Shown here piece after piece: positions 1-8,668 of a DNA stretch of 64,000 bases. Within the stretch, counting starts at the first letter, position 1. Each line of letters starts with the position of its first letter. Source of the stretch: an uncultured Paracoccaceae bacterium (GTDB lineage Bacteria > Pseudomonadota > Alphaproteobacteria > Rhodobacterales > Rhodobacteraceae); contig CANMTD010000001.1 of assembly GCA_947500775.1 (NCBI GenBank), positions 434,001 to 498,000 of the forward strand. Direction: 5' to 3'. The notes beneath the pieces are model-generated. The model saw only the letters and a list, made by a program, of their open reading frames with translations, was not told where the DNA came from and did no database searches. The position numbers and the translations under genes are program-made.

Positions 1-594
1 ATCCACCAGCGCCGCGCCATCGGGCGGCATCCCACGCGCGGCCACATAGGCGGGGGCCGCGCATAACAGGCGCGGGCAATCGGCCACCACCCGCATTTTC
101 AGGTTGCTGTCCGACAGCGGCCCCAGATGAAAGGCCACGTCCAGCCCTTCGGCGGCAATATCGACCGCGCGGTCCGACAGGCGCAGCCGCACGTCGATCT
201 GGGGATAGGCGGCTTTGAATTCCGGCACATGCGGCGCGATCAGCCGCCGCCCGATGCCCAGCGGGGCCGCCACGAACACGGTGCCGCGCGGATTCTGGTT
301 GGCGGCGATGACCTGGGCCTCGGCCTCGGCCACGGTGGCCAGAATATTGCGGGCGCCATCATAGAACAGCCGCCCGTTTTCGGTGGGTTGCAGGCTGCGG
401 GTGGTACGGTTGAACAGGCGCACGCCCAGATGTTTTTCCAGCTCGGACACCCGGCTGGAGGCCACGGCGGGCGAGGTGCGCTGATCGCGGGCGGCCGCGC
501 TCATGCTGCCCAATTCATAGACGCGGACAAACATTTTGATATCGTTCAGATAGGCCATGGTATTTTCAAGGGCTTGTTGAAAGTGCTGATCCAT
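1..594 (-). CDS. LysR-family transcriptional regulator (3' end outside window)
   Basis: Reading the minus strand from the ATG at 594 gives an open frame of 198 codons running off the window start. The first 60 residues form a typical LysR winged helix-turn-helix (AYLNDIKMFVRVYELGSMSAAA, then SPAVASSRVSELEKHLGVRL and NRTTRSLQPTENG, each read in sequence). The start of the effector-binding domain follows (GTVFVAAPLGIGRRLIAP, then a DVAFHLG segment). LysR proteins are cytoplasmic activators or repressors that often control the divergent neighbour. Here that is the urate oxidase gene, separated by only 67 bases, so regulation of puuD is plausible but not shown. The effector cannot be read. The C-terminal third is missing because of the window edge, not because of a mutation. 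Confidence 0.9.
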   Translation of the reverse strand, partial: MDQHFQQALENTMAYLNDIKMFVRVYELGSMSAAARDQRTSPAVASSRVSELEKHLGVRLFNRTTRSLQPTENGRLFYDGARNILATVAEAEAQVIAANQNPRGTVFVAAPLGIGRRLIAPHVPEFKAAYPQIDVRLRLSDRAVDIAAEGLDVAFHLGPLSDSNLKMRVVADCPRLLCAAPAYVAARGMPPDGAALVD

Positions 595-661
595 TTTCAG
601 GATTAACAAAAAGGCGCGGCAGGGTATAGCGTTTGTACGCAAAGGCGAAAGGAACTGTGGG

Positions 662-1882
662 ATGTATGATTTGGCGATCATGGGCGCGTGGCTGGAGTTC
701 GCCATTCGCTGGCTGCATGTCATCACGGGGATCGCCTGGATCGGGTCGTCGTTCTATTTCATCGCGCTGGATCTGGGGTTGCGCCGGGACCGCCCGTTGG
801 CCAGCGGCGCCGATGGCGAGGAATGGCAGGTCCACGGCGGCGGGTTCTACCACATCCAGAAATATCTGGTCGCGCCCGAGGCGATGCCCGATCACCTGAC
901 ATGGTTCAAATGGGAAAGCTATGCCACATGGCTGTCAGGGTTCGCGCTGTTGTGCGTGGTCTATTATCTGGGGGCCGAGTTTTATCTGGTCGACCCCGAG
1001 GTGCTGGATATTCCGGCGTGGCAGGCGGTGCTGATTTCGCTGGCCTCCCTTGGGTTCGGCTGGCTGGCCTATGACCTGATCTGCAAATCAAAGTTCGGCG
1101 ATGACAATACCCGGCTGATGATCTTTCTCTATGTGATCCTTGTGATCATGGCCTGGGGCTATACGCAGGTCTTTACCGGGCGGGCGGCGTTTCTGCATCT
1201 GGGGGCCTTCACCGCCACGATCATGTCGGCCAATGTGTTCATGATCATCATCCCGAACCAGAAGATCGTCGTGGCGGACCTGAAGGCCGGGCGCATCCCC
1301 GATCCGATCTATGGCAAGATCGCCAAGCAACGGTCGACCCACAACAACTACCTGACCCTGCCGGTGCTGTTCCTGATGCTGTCGAACCATTACCCGCTGG
1401 CGTTCGGCACGGCCTATAACTGGGTCATCGCCTCGCTGGTGTTCCTGATGGGGGTGACGATCCGGCATTATTTCAACTCGGTCCACGCGCGCAAGGGCAA
1501 CCCGACGTGGACATGGGCCGCGACCGTGATCCTGTTCATCCTGATCGCCTGGCTGTCGACCGAACCGGGCAAGGAACCGGTCGAAGAGGCGCAATTGTCC
1601 GGCACCGCGCTGAAACTGGCGCAGGCAGAGGGGTTCGACGCGGTTTATGAAACGGTGCTGGGGCGCTGTTCGATGTGTCACGCCCGCGAACCCGCGTGGG
1701 AGGGGCTGCATTGGGCGCCCAAGGGCGTGCATCTGGAAACCGAGGCCGACGTCGCCCGCCACGGGCGCGAGATTTATCTGCAGGCCGGGGTCAGCCACGC
1801 GATGCCGCCCGCCAACCTGTCGTTCATCGAGCCTGAGGAACGGGCCCGCATCGTGCAGTGGTATCGCGGGGCCGGGGGCTAG
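662..1882 (+). CDS. puuD: PuuD-type integral-membrane urate oxidase with C-terminal cytochrome c domain
   Basis: 406 residues. The N-terminal ~290 residues hold about eight hydrophobic segments and the family opening LEFAIRWLHVITGIAWIGSS. The C-terminal ~100 residues form a c-type cytochrome domain with haem motif CSMCH at residues 336-340. Proteins of this architecture (PuuD) are known to oxidise urate to 5-hydroxyisourate, passing electrons to the respiratory chain rather than to oxygen directly as uricase does. The start is supported by AAAGGA just upstream. It is divergent from a LysR gene and its 3' end overlaps the convergent kinase-like gene by four bases. Other purine-catabolism genes (hydroxyisourate hydrolase, allantoinase, xanthine dehydrogenase) are not in the window. 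Confidence 0.9.
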   Translation: MYDLAIMGAWLEFAIRWLHVITGIAWIGSSFYFIALDLGLRRDRPLASGADGEEWQVHGGGFYHIQKYLVAPEAMPDHLTWFKWESYATWLSGFALLCVVYYLGAEFYLVDPEVLDIPAWQAVLISLASLGFGWLAYDLICKSKFGDDNTRLMIFLYVILVIMAWGYTQVFTGRAAFLHLGAFTATIMSANVFMIIIPNQKIVVADLKAGRIPDPIYGKIAKQRSTHNNYLTLPVLFLMLSNHYPLAFGTAYNWVIASLVFLMGVTIRHYFNSVHARKGNPTWTWAATVILFILIAWLSTEPGKEPVEEAQLSGTALKLAQAEGFDAVYETVLGRCSMCHAREPAWEGLHWAPKGVHLETEADVARHGREIYLQAGVSHAMPPANLSFIEPEERARIVQWYRGAGG

Positions 1883-2718
1883 GCGTTGCTTTGGTGCATC
1901 GCCTCGGCAAAACCTTTCAGCAACATCGCTTCGCCGTCGGCCTGGATCACCTGCACCCCCTGCGCCTGCAGGGCGGTGACGTAATAGGGCGCAATCGCCT
2001 GACCGCCCAGAACGGCCACCTGCTGGCCCAGCCAATAGGGCCGCGCGGCGGCCAGTTCGGCCCCGATCAACGCGCCCCAAAGCCGGGTGCGGGCGACGCC
2101 TTCGCTAAGCCCGGTCAGCATCCCTTCGGCCTGGATCGAGGCCAGCCGTGCGGCCAGCCGTTCGGGGTTGGCCATCGTATCGGACACGGCAGGGGCAAAG
2201 GCACTTTCTTCCCATGCGGTGGCGGGCAGGCCCAACCGGGCGGCTATGTCACGGGCGATATCGGCGGTGACAAAGGTCTGCAGGCTGACGACCTCTTCGG
2301 CGCTGATGTGCAGCCATGCGGTTTGCGGGCCGGGCAGACACAGCACACCGTCGAATTTGGGGTTCATCGCCAGGAATCCGGCCACCTTTGGCGGGGCTGA
2401 GGGGCTGACATGGGCGGGTGTGTCCTGAGCCAGCCCGGCAATCGCCAGATGCCGCAGCCTGCCACCGATCAGGGGCATCGGTTGGATATTCAGCGCCGGG
2501 CAGGGGGTATGGGCGATCCCATCCCCGGCCACACCACAGGTCAGCACCGTTCGGGCGGCACCGCCGGTCATTTCGGCAATCACCGGCCCCAGTTCGTCGG
2601 GCGTGACGGGTGGCAGGCGGTGCTGCGCCAAAACGGTGCCTGCCGGATCCATGTCCCAAAGCCTGATAAAACCCGCCTCTTGCAAGGCGGCAACCCAGTG
2701 CATGGTGTGATCTGTCAT
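1879..2718 (-). CDS. Degenerate 2-dehydro-3-deoxygalactonokinase (DgoK) family protein
   Basis: 279 residues. The overall pattern fits the DgoK family of the ASKHA kinase fold: a central LCLPGPQTAWLHI segment, then TFVTADIA, and a C-terminal block GALIGAELAAARPYWLG followed by VAVLGG. Residues expected for catalysis appear changed. The family's N-terminal phosphate-binding DWGTS is replaced by ALQEA (WVAALQEAGFIRLW), and the usual LPGTHSKW reads LPGPQTAW. It may therefore be a non-catalytic or repurposed homologue. No dgoA or galactonate gene is adjacent. It lies 65 bases downstream of znuA on the same strand, which I do not regard as functional linkage. The family call is fairly sure; the activity is doubtful. 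Confidence 0.65.
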   Translation of the reverse strand: MTDHTMHWVAALQEAGFIRLWDMDPAGTVLAQHRLPPVTPDELGPVIAEMTGGAARTVLTCGVAGDGIAHTPCPALNIQPMPLIGGRLRHLAIAGLAQDTPAHVSPSAPPKVAGFLAMNPKFDGVLCLPGPQTAWLHISAEEVVSLQTFVTADIARDIAARLGLPATAWEESAFAPAVSDTMANPERLAARLASIQAEGMLTGLSEGVARTRLWGALIGAELAAARPYWLGQQVAVLGGQAIAPYYVTALQAQGVQVIQADGEAMLLKGFAEAMHQSNA

Positions 2719-2783
2719 GATGTCCCCCGTTCGCTGTCGCCCCTTGATAGGCGGTTGTGGCGCAACGGGGAACCTGTGATCGC

Positions 2784-3764
2784 CTAGTTTTGCGCGGTGG
2801 CGCAGTCGGAAATGGTTTCGGCCAACCCGACCAGCAAGGCCCCATACAGCCCCGCGCCTGGTGTCAGATTGATCCCCGACGGGTCCAGCGGGGCGCCGAT
2901 CCGGGCCTTGGTGCCTTCGATGACGGTGTCCAGATAGGCTGTGTTCTGATGGACCTCGGGGAAGATGCAGATCGTGCCGTTGTCGTGCAACAAGGCGCGC
3001 AGTTCCGACATATGCGCCGCGCCGGGGGCGGCGGCGTCGCCTTCGGCGATGCTGCCATGCACGGTCAGGTCAAAGTGGCTGGCGAAATAGCCGTATGCGT
3101 CGTGAAATACCACGATCGGCTGGCCGCGCGCGGGGGCCAGCAGGGCCTCGGCCTGCGCCTCGGCCGCGTTGATGTTCAACACGGCGCTGGCTGCATTCGC
3201 GACATAGGTGCCGGCGTTCTCGGGGTCCTGTTCCGACAGTTTTGCGGCGATCAGCGTGACCCATTGGCGGGCGTTGTCCGGGGCCAGCCAGGCGTGGGGG
3301 TCGGTGTCGCCGTGATCATGGCCGTGCGCGTCTTCTTTGGCATGATCGCCGTCGTGATCCTCCTCATGCTCGTCATGTTCATCGTGATCACCGTCGTGGT
3401 CTTCGTCATGATGATCTTCGTGGTCCTTCTTGAACGCCAGCGTTCTGGTACCGGGGGCGTCCAGCAGGGTCAGGCTGTGGTCCTGACCTCCGGTCGCCTT
3501 GACGGCCCGGTCCAGCCAGGGGGTCAGCGACGGGCCGATCCAGATCACCAGATCGGCCCGCGACAGGGCAAGGGCCTGTGACGGTTTCAACTGGAAATGA
3601 TGCGGATCACTGCCGCCCTGCAGCAACAACAGCGGATCCCCCAGATCCCCCATGACCTGCGCCGTCAGGGAATGAACCGCGGGAATGTCGGTCACGACCT
3701 TCGGCGTTTCGGCCCCGGCGGGCAGGGAAAAGACGATGGCGGCCAGCGTCAGGATCAGGCGCAT
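2784..3764 (-). CDS. znuA: Zinc ABC transporter periplasmic binding protein ZnuA
   Basis: 326 residues with a clear signal peptide (MRLILTLAAIVFSLPAGA). Family metal-binding positions are visible: DPHHF near residue 55, DPHAW near 157 and FHDAYGYF near 223. Between residues about 114 and 152 is a very acidic, histidine-rich loop, the charged loop typical of zinc-specific members of the cluster A-I binding proteins. It collects Zn2+ in the periplasm and delivers it to ZnuBC. It is transcribed divergently from zur-znuC-znuB, with the Zur-type palindrome at 3811-3825 in the 74-base gap, so repression by Zur in zinc-replete cells is expected. Confidence 0.95.
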   Translation of the reverse strand: MRLILTLAAIVFSLPAGAETPKVVTDIPAVHSLTAQVMGDLGDPLLLLQGGSDPHHFQLKPSQALALSRADLVIWIGPSLTPWLDRAVKATGGQDHSLTLLDAPGTRTLAFKKDHEDHHDEDHDGDHDEHDEHEEDHDGDHAKEDAHGHDHGDTDPHAWLAPDNARQWVTLIAAKLSEQDPENAGTYVANAASAVLNINAAEAQAEALLAPARGQPIVVFHDAYGYFASHFDLTVHGSIAEGDAAAPGAAHMSELRALLHDNGTICIFPEVHQNTAYLDTVIEGTKARIGAPLDPSGINLTPGAGLYGALLVGLAETISDCATAQN

Positions 3765-3806
3765 TGGGAATCCTCGAATAGGGGTTGTCTCTGGGGGACA
3801 GTCATT

Positions 3807-3829
3807 GATATGTTATAGCATAACAAGTC
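3807..3829. promoter_or_regulatory. Zur operator (zinc-uptake regulator box)
   Basis: The core TGTTATAGCATAACA (3811-3825) is a near-perfect inverted repeat, six of seven pairs around a central G. It resembles the AT-rich TGTTATA-type boxes known for alphaproteobacterial Zur. It sits alone in the 74-base gap between the divergent znuA and zur-znuCB, where one operator can control both directions. Confidence 0.85.
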
Positions 3830-3838
3830 AACAGGAAA

Positions 3839-4336
3839 ATGATGAGCCCATCCGATATACCTCAGCCGCTGGCCTTTACGCCGCATGACCATGACGCCTG
3901 CTGTGGCGATGTTTTGGCCCGGGCCGATGCTTTGGCGGCGGAACGCGGGTTGCGGCTGACGCCGGTGCGGCGGCGCACGCTGGAGATTCTGCTGGAAACC
4001 CACCGGGCGCTGGGCGCCTATGAGGTGCTGGACCGTCTGGCCGAAGGCGGGTTCGGCAAACAGCCGCCCGTGGCTTATCGCGCGTTGGAATTCCTGGTCG
4101 AAAACGGGCTGGCCCACCGCATCCGCCGCCTGAACGCCTTTACCGCCTGCATGCATCCGGGCGAAAGGCACAGCCCGGTCTTTCTGATCTGCACCGGCTG
4201 CGACGCGGTTGCCGAAGTGCCGGGCGCCGGCGTCGCTCAGGCCATGTCCGAGGCCGCCCAAAGCGTTCATTTCACCGTGGACCGGTTGAACATCGAAGCC
4301 GCCGGTCTGTGCGCCGGATGCAGGTCCGCCACATGA
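3839..4336 (+). CDS. zur: Zinc uptake regulator Zur (Fur family)
   Basis: 165 residues. A Fur-type winged helix (RGLRLTPVRRRTLEIL, then LGAYEVLDRLAE) is followed by a dimerisation domain with two CxxC pairs (CTGC and C-terminal CAGC) for structural zinc. An N-terminal HDHDACC patch may add a metal site. Zur-Zn2+ represses zinc import. ATG codons at 3839 and 3842 are both possible after AGGAAA. Its stop overlaps the start of znuC (ATGA at 4333-4336), so the two are translationally coupled. The upstream palindrome implies autoregulation. Confidence 0.93.
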   Translation: MMSPSDIPQPLAFTPHDHDACCGDVLARADALAAERGLRLTPVRRRTLEILLETHRALGAYEVLDRLAEGGFGKQPPVAYRALEFLVENGLAHRIRRLNAFTACMHPGERHSPVFLICTGCDAVAEVPGAGVAQAMSEAAQSVHFTVDRLNIEAAGLCAGCRSAT

Positions 4337-5091
4337 ACCTGATCACTGCCGAAAAGATGTCGGTCCGCTATGGCGGCGCGGTGGCCCTGTCGAATGTCGA
4401 TTTCGCCATCGCCCCGGGCGAGATCGTGACCATCGTCGGCCCCAACGGATCGGGGAAATCCACCCTGCTGCGCGCGCTTTTGGGGGTGATCCCCCCCAGC
4501 GCGGGCCGTGTCGACCGCAAAAAGGGGCTGGTCATCGGCTATATGCCGCAACGGCTGGCGATGGACGGGCGGATGCCGATGACGGTACGGCGGTTCCTGT
4601 CCCTGCCGATCCGGCGCGATGCGGCGGCGATCGATGCGGCGCTGATCCGCGTCGGGGTCGAGGGGCTTGAGGACCGGCAGATGGACACATTGTCGGGCGG
4701 GCAGTTTCAAAGGGTCCTGCTGGCGCGGGCGCTGTTGGCCGATCCGCAGATTCTGATCATGGACGAACCAACCCAAGGGTTGGACCAGCCCGGAATGGCC
4801 GCGTTTTACCAGTTGATCGAAGAGGTCCGGCGCGACACCGGCTGCGCCGTGCTGATGGTCAGCCATGATCTGCATGTGGTGATGAGCGCCTCTGACAGGG
4901 TGATCTGTCTGAACGGTCATGTCTGTTGTCAGGGCACGCCGCATGTGGTGTCCAGCGCGCCGGAATACCGCGCGTTGTTTGGCGAAGGCACCGGCGGTGC
5001 GCTGGCCCTGTATCAACACGCGCATGACCATGATCACGAACATGACCACAACCATGATCATGGCCATGGCGCCACGGAAAAGGCGAGCTGA
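4333..5091 (+). CDS. znuC: Zinc ABC transporter ATPase ZnuC with histidine-rich tail
   Basis: 252 residues from the ATG at 4333, preferred over an in-frame upstream ATG at 4309 because it forms the ATGA overlap with zur. Walker A GPNGSGKST, signature LSGGQFQRVLLARALL, Walker B ILIMDEP and the switch His in VSHDL are all present. The last ~20 residues alternate His and Asp (HDHDHEHDHNHDHGHG), a probable cytoplasmic zinc-binding tail. It energises zinc import with ZnuB and ZnuA. Two bases separate it from znuB. Confidence 0.94.
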   Translation: MNLITAEKMSVRYGGAVALSNVDFAIAPGEIVTIVGPNGSGKSTLLRALLGVIPPSAGRVDRKKGLVIGYMPQRLAMDGRMPMTVRRFLSLPIRRDAAAIDAALIRVGVEGLEDRQMDTLSGGQFQRVLLARALLADPQILIMDEPTQGLDQPGMAAFYQLIEEVRRDTGCAVLMVSHDLHVVMSASDRVICLNGHVCCQGTPHVVSSAPEYRALFGEGTGGALALYQHAHDHDHEHDHNHDHGHGATEKAS

Positions 5092-5093
5092 AC

Positions 5094-5876
5094 ATGGATG
5101 ATTTTCTGATCCGCGCGGCTTTGGCAGGGCTGGGGGTCGCGCTGGCGGCGGGGCCGTTGGGGTGTTTCGTGGTCTGGCGGCGCATGGCCTATTTCGGCGA
5201 GGCGACCAGCCATGCGGCGATCCTGGGCGTGGCGCTGGCGCTGGGGTTTTCGATCAGCATCTTTGCGGGCACGCTGGCGGTTGCGCTGATCATGGCGATC
5301 AGCGTCTCGGCGCTGGCCGGGCGCGGCTTGGCGATGGATACGACCTTGGGCGTCATGGCCCATGCGGCGCTGGCCTTCGGTCTGGTGGCGGTGTCGTTCC
5401 TGCCGGGCGTCCGGGTGGACCTGTCGGCCTATCTGTTTGGCGATATTCTGGCGGTCAGCAATACCGATCTGCTGGTGATCTGGTGCGGGGTTCTGGCGGT
5501 CGAGGGGGTGTTGTTCTGGCGCTGGTCGGCGCTGGTCACCGCCACGTTGAACGAAGAACTGGCGCAGGCCTCGGGCATCGATCCTGCGCGCGAACGGCTG
5601 GTGCTGACCATCGCTTTGGCCATTGTCGTGGCGGTTGCGATCAAGGTCGTTGGGGCGTTGCTGATCGTGGCGATGCTGGTCATTCCGGCGGCGGCTGCGC
5701 GCGGTCTGGCCCGGTCCCCCGAAGGCATGGCCGCGCTGTCGGTGGGGGCGGGGGCGATTGCCGCGCTGGCCGGTCTGGGTGCCTCGTTGCGGTTCGACAC
5801 ACCGGCGGGTCCCAGCATCGTTTCGGTGGCGGCGGTGCTGTTTGCCCTGTCGCTATTGGCGCCGCGCCGGGGCTGA
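5094..5876 (+). CDS. znuB: Zinc ABC transporter permease ZnuB
   Basis: 260 residues, almost entirely hydrophobic with about eight or nine membrane segments. The ABC-3 family pattern is visible (MAYFGEATSHAAILGVALAL, then LNEELAQASGIDPARE). It is the inner-membrane channel of the zinc importer and the last gene of the zur-znuC-znuB operon. Confidence 0.94.
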   Translation: MDDFLIRAALAGLGVALAAGPLGCFVVWRRMAYFGEATSHAAILGVALALGFSISIFAGTLAVALIMAISVSALAGRGLAMDTTLGVMAHAALAFGLVAVSFLPGVRVDLSAYLFGDILAVSNTDLLVIWCGVLAVEGVLFWRWSALVTATLNEELAQASGIDPARERLVLTIALAIVVAVAIKVVGALLIVAMLVIPAAAARGLARSPEGMAALSVGAGAIAALAGLGASLRFDTPAGPSIVSVAAVLFALSLLAPRRG

Positions 5877-5976
5877 CCGCATCGCGGGCAGCATGATCTC
5901 GATCAATTTCCAGCCGTGATCATTGATGTATGCAGGATGGAGGATTTCCCGGTTCAAGGGCAAAGGAGCCATCATC

Positions 5977-6420
5977 ATGCGTCTGACCACACGCACCAAT
6001 ATCGCGATGCGCGCGCTGATGTATTGCGCGATCAATACCGGCCCCGTGGCCCGAAAGTCCGATATTGCGGCGGCGTGCAACGCGTCCGAAAATCACATGG
6101 CGCATGTGATCAACGCGCTTGGCCACTATGGGTTTGTGGAAACGATGCGGGGCCGCAAGGGCGGCGTCCGGCTGGCCCGCCCCCCCGAAGAGATCGGCGT
6201 CGGTGCCGTTTTTCGCATATTCGAGGCGGATGCCCCCTTTACCGAATGCAATGCCGCGGCGACGAACACATGTCCGATTGCGGATTGTTGTCGCCTGCGG
6301 GGGGCATTGTCCAACGCGCTGGATGCTTTCTATACCTCGTTGGATACGGTCAGCCTGGCCGATCTGGTGACCGGCAACACCCAGCTGGAACAGATTCTTA
6401 TGACGGAACCCGCCGCCTGA
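5977..6420 (+). CDS. nsrR: Rrf2-family regulator, NsrR-like nitric-oxide sensor
   Basis: 147 residues from the ATG at 5977, chosen over upstream in-frame ATGs because AAAGGAG lies 10 bases before it. An N-terminal Rrf2 winged helix (MRLTTRTNIAMRALMYCAIN) carries the DNA-recognition helix. The C-terminal cysteine cluster is C91, C99 and C104/C105 in the order ECN...NTCPIADCC, followed by RLRGALSNAL...LADLV, the arrangement of NsrR, which holds a NO-sensitive iron-sulfur cluster. NsrR normally represses NO-detoxification genes. None is adjacent, so targets lie elsewhere. An IscR or RirA assignment is less likely from the Cys spacing. Confidence 0.8.
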   Translation: MRLTTRTNIAMRALMYCAINTGPVARKSDIAAACNASENHMAHVINALGHYGFVETMRGRKGGVRLARPPEEIGVGAVFRIFEADAPFTECNAAATNTCPIADCCRLRGALSNALDAFYTSLDTVSLADLVTGNTQLEQILMTEPAA

Positions 6421-6425
6421 CGGAT

Positions 6426-6447
6426 CGGGGCGATCAGAGCGGCCCCG
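6426..6447. terminator. Possible hairpin between convergent nsrR and xylG
   Basis: CGGGGC (6426-6431) and GCCCCG (6442-6447) can form a six-pair stem in the short gap between convergent genes. There is no T-run, so this is only a weak candidate. Confidence 0.25.
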
Positions 6448-6481
6448 GCGATACCCGCGCCATTCTGATCCCCCCTTTGGC

Positions 6482-7249
6482 TTAGCCGGCCATCACCTCG
6501 CCCGTATGCGGGTGCTTGCCCAGAATGATCATGCCAAGCAGATCGTCATCGGTCACCTTGTCCACATCGACGGTGCCCACCAGTTTGCCGTTTTTCATGA
6601 CCGAAGCGCGATCGCACAGGTTCATCACCTGATGCACATCGTGGTCGATCAGGAAAATCCCCAGACCTTCGGACTTGAGCTGTTGAATAAGGTCCGAAAC
6701 CATCTGGGTTTCATGGGGGCCAAGGGCCGCCGTGGGTTCATCCATGATCAGGATCTTGGCGTTGAAATAGACCGCGCGGGCAATCGCGACCGACTGTCGC
6801 TGCCCCCCTGACAGGGCCGAGACCGGCGCGCTGAACTTTTGAAAGTTGGGGTTCAGGCGGTGCATGATCTTGCGGGTTTCGGCCTCCATCGCGTCGTCAT
6901 CGACCATGCCTGTGGCGGTGACCAGTTCGCGCCCCAGAAACAGGTTGCTGGCGGCATCCAGATTATCGGCCAGCGCCAGCGTCTGATAGATCGTTTCGAT
7001 GTTATGGGCCCGCGCGTCACGCGGGTTTTCGATCGTGACCTTGTCGCCGTTGATGAAAATCTCGCCGCTATCGGCCCGGTAAGCGCCCGACAGCATCTTG
7101 ATCAGCGTCGATTTTCCGGCGCCGTTGTGGCCCAGCAGACCGACAACCTCGCCCGGATGCAGATCGACGGTGACATGATCCACCGCGCGCACGCCGCCAA
7201 AGGACAGGCACATGTCGCGCATTTCGACCAAAGGTGTTTTGCTTGTCAT
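6482..7249 (-). CDS. xylG: Xylose-type sugar ABC transporter ATPase (single-domain)
   Basis: 255 residues. Walker [10 protein letters not shown], signature [15 protein letters not shown], Walker B ILIMDEP and switch LIDHD are present. Only one nucleotide-binding domain is encoded, unlike the tandem-domain XylG/RbsA of enteric bacteria; this is the FrcA-like short form common in alphaproteobacteria, which must dimerise. A strong GAGGAGG precedes the start. It is the last gene of xylF-xylH-xylG, 14 bases after the permease gene. Confidence 0.88.
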   Translation of the reverse strand: MTSKTPLVEMRDMCLSFGGVRAVDHVTVDLHPGEVVGLLGHNGAGKSTLIKMLSGAYRADSGEIFINGDKVTIENPRDARAHNIETIYQTLALADNLDAASNLFLGRELVTATGMVDDDAMEAETRKIMHRLNPNFQKFSAPVSALSGGQRQSVAIARAVYFNAKILIMDEPTAALGPHETQMVSDLIQQLKSEGLGIFLIDHDVHQVMNLCDRASVMKNGKLVGTVDVDKVTDDDLLGMIILGKHPHTGEVMAG

Positions 7250-7263
7250 ATCCCGGGTCCTCC

Positions 7264-8529
7264 TCAGTTGCCAATTTTGCGGCGGTAGACGATGTCGATA
7301 TAGACCGCCAGCACCAGAACCAGCCCGACGACGATGGATTGCAGCGGTGCGTCCACGCCCGATGTGGCCATGCCCGATTGCAGCGACTGCATGATCAGCG
7401 CCCCGATCACGGCGCCATAGATCGTGCCGAACCCGCCCGACAGGGCCGTGCCGCCAATGACGGCCGCCGCGATCACGCGCAATTCGTCCAATGTGCCAAG
7501 CCCCACATCAACCGACCCCAGCCGGGCCGAGGCGATGATCGAGGCGATCCCGGTCAGCGCCCCCATCAGGGCAAAGACCTTGACCGTCAACAGCCGGGTG
7601 TTGATGCCCGACAGCTCGGCCGCTTCGGGGTTGCCGCCGGTGGCATAGACATAGCGGCCAAACCGGGTCCGGGTGGAGACAACGGTCATCACGACCGTCA
7701 CCACCAACAGGATCACGACCGGAATGGCGACCCCGTGATACAGCGTCATGCCGTCGGTCAGTTCGATGCCGCGCGCCTCGGCGATGCGGGGCAGGGCACC
7801 TTTGGCGATCGGGTAGGAATTCATGATCCAGACGAAGCAAAGGATCAACCCGCTGGCCAGCGCAATCAGCACAGTTTCGGCCCAGACCGGTTTGACCGCA
7901 AAGCCAAGCGTGGATTTGCGCCGGCGGCTCATCAGGATCAGGGCAACGGCGGCAAGCGAGGCCAGAACCCCGAACCCCCAGCTAAGCGTTTCGCCCAGCG
8001 TGCCGTCGGCCCCGCCGCCCAGCAGTTTAAAGGTCGGGTCCAGCGGCGCAACGGTCTGGCCCTGCGTCACCCACCACATCGCCCCGCGATAGACCAGAAA
8101 ACCGCCCAGCGTCACGATAAAGGCGGGGACCGTCAGATAGCCGATGATCCAGCCCTGCATGGCCCCGATGATCGCCCCCATGACCACGGCGGCGATGGCC
8201 GCGATGATCCAGATCGACCAATGGCCCCCACCCAGAATATCGGGCAGGATATGCACCTGCAGGGCGGCCACGGTCATCCCGATAAAGCCCAGCAGCGATC
8301 CCACGGACAGGTCGATGTGCCGGGTGACGATGACAAACACCATCCCGGTGGCCATCACCGCGACCGATGCGGTCTGAACCGAAACGTTGAAGATATTGCG
8401 CGGGGTCAGAAACCGCCCGCCGGTGACAAAGTCGAACAGGATCCAGAGCACGACAAGCGCCCCGATCATTCCCAAAAGCCGGGTGTCGATACCGAGCTTT
8501 GCAAAGATGTTCTGTGGTTTATCGCTCAT
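7264..8529 (-). CDS. xylH: Xylose ABC transporter permease XylH
   Basis: 421 residues from ATG 8529 ([11 protein letters not shown]), chosen because GGGAGGA lies upstream; the frame is open 24 codons further. About ten to twelve membrane segments are present, with the BPD_transp_2 pattern [17 protein letters not shown] and [16 protein letters not shown]. The length (longer than RbsC/FrcC, ~320) is that of the XylH type. It lies between the binding protein and the ATPase genes. Confidence 0.9.
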   Translation of the reverse strand: MSDKPQNIFAKLGIDTRLLGMIGALVVLWILFDFVTGGRFLTPRNIFNVSVQTASVAVMATGMVFVIVTRHIDLSVGSLLGFIGMTVAALQVHILPDILGGGHWSIWIIAAIAAVVMGAIIGAMQGWIIGYLTVPAFIVTLGGFLVYRGAMWWVTQGQTVAPLDPTFKLLGGGADGTLGETLSWGFGVLASLAAVALILMSRRRKSTLGFAVKPVWAETVLIALASGLILCFVWIMNSYPIAKGALPRIAEARGIELTDGMTLYHGVAIPVVILLVVTVVMTVVSTRTRFGRYVYATGGNPEAAELSGINTRLLTVKVFALMGALTGIASIIASARLGSVDVGLGTLDELRVIAAAVIGGTALSGGFGTIYGAVIGALIMQSLQSGMATSGVDAPLQSIVVGLVLVLAVYIDIVYRRKIGN

Positions 8530-8636
8530 TTGGTCGCATTCCTCCCACCCGGGCCGTTCGACAATCGCTGTCCCGCTGCGTTCCGACCTACCGTCACGCA
8601 TGTAGCAGAAATAGCGATGTTTTGAAAATTCGAGGT

Positions 8637-8660
8637 GCCCCCGGCGGTTGCGCCGGGGGC
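8637..8660. terminator. Strong GC hairpin between xylF and xylH
   Basis: GCCCCCGGCG and CGCCGGGGGC form a perfect 10-pair stem with a GTTG loop immediately after the xylF stop. There is no clear U-tract, so I read it as an mRNA-stabilising or partial-termination hairpin that raises binding-protein yield over permease, a common arrangement in ABC operons. Confidence 0.6.
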
Positions 8661-8668
8661 GATTGGTA

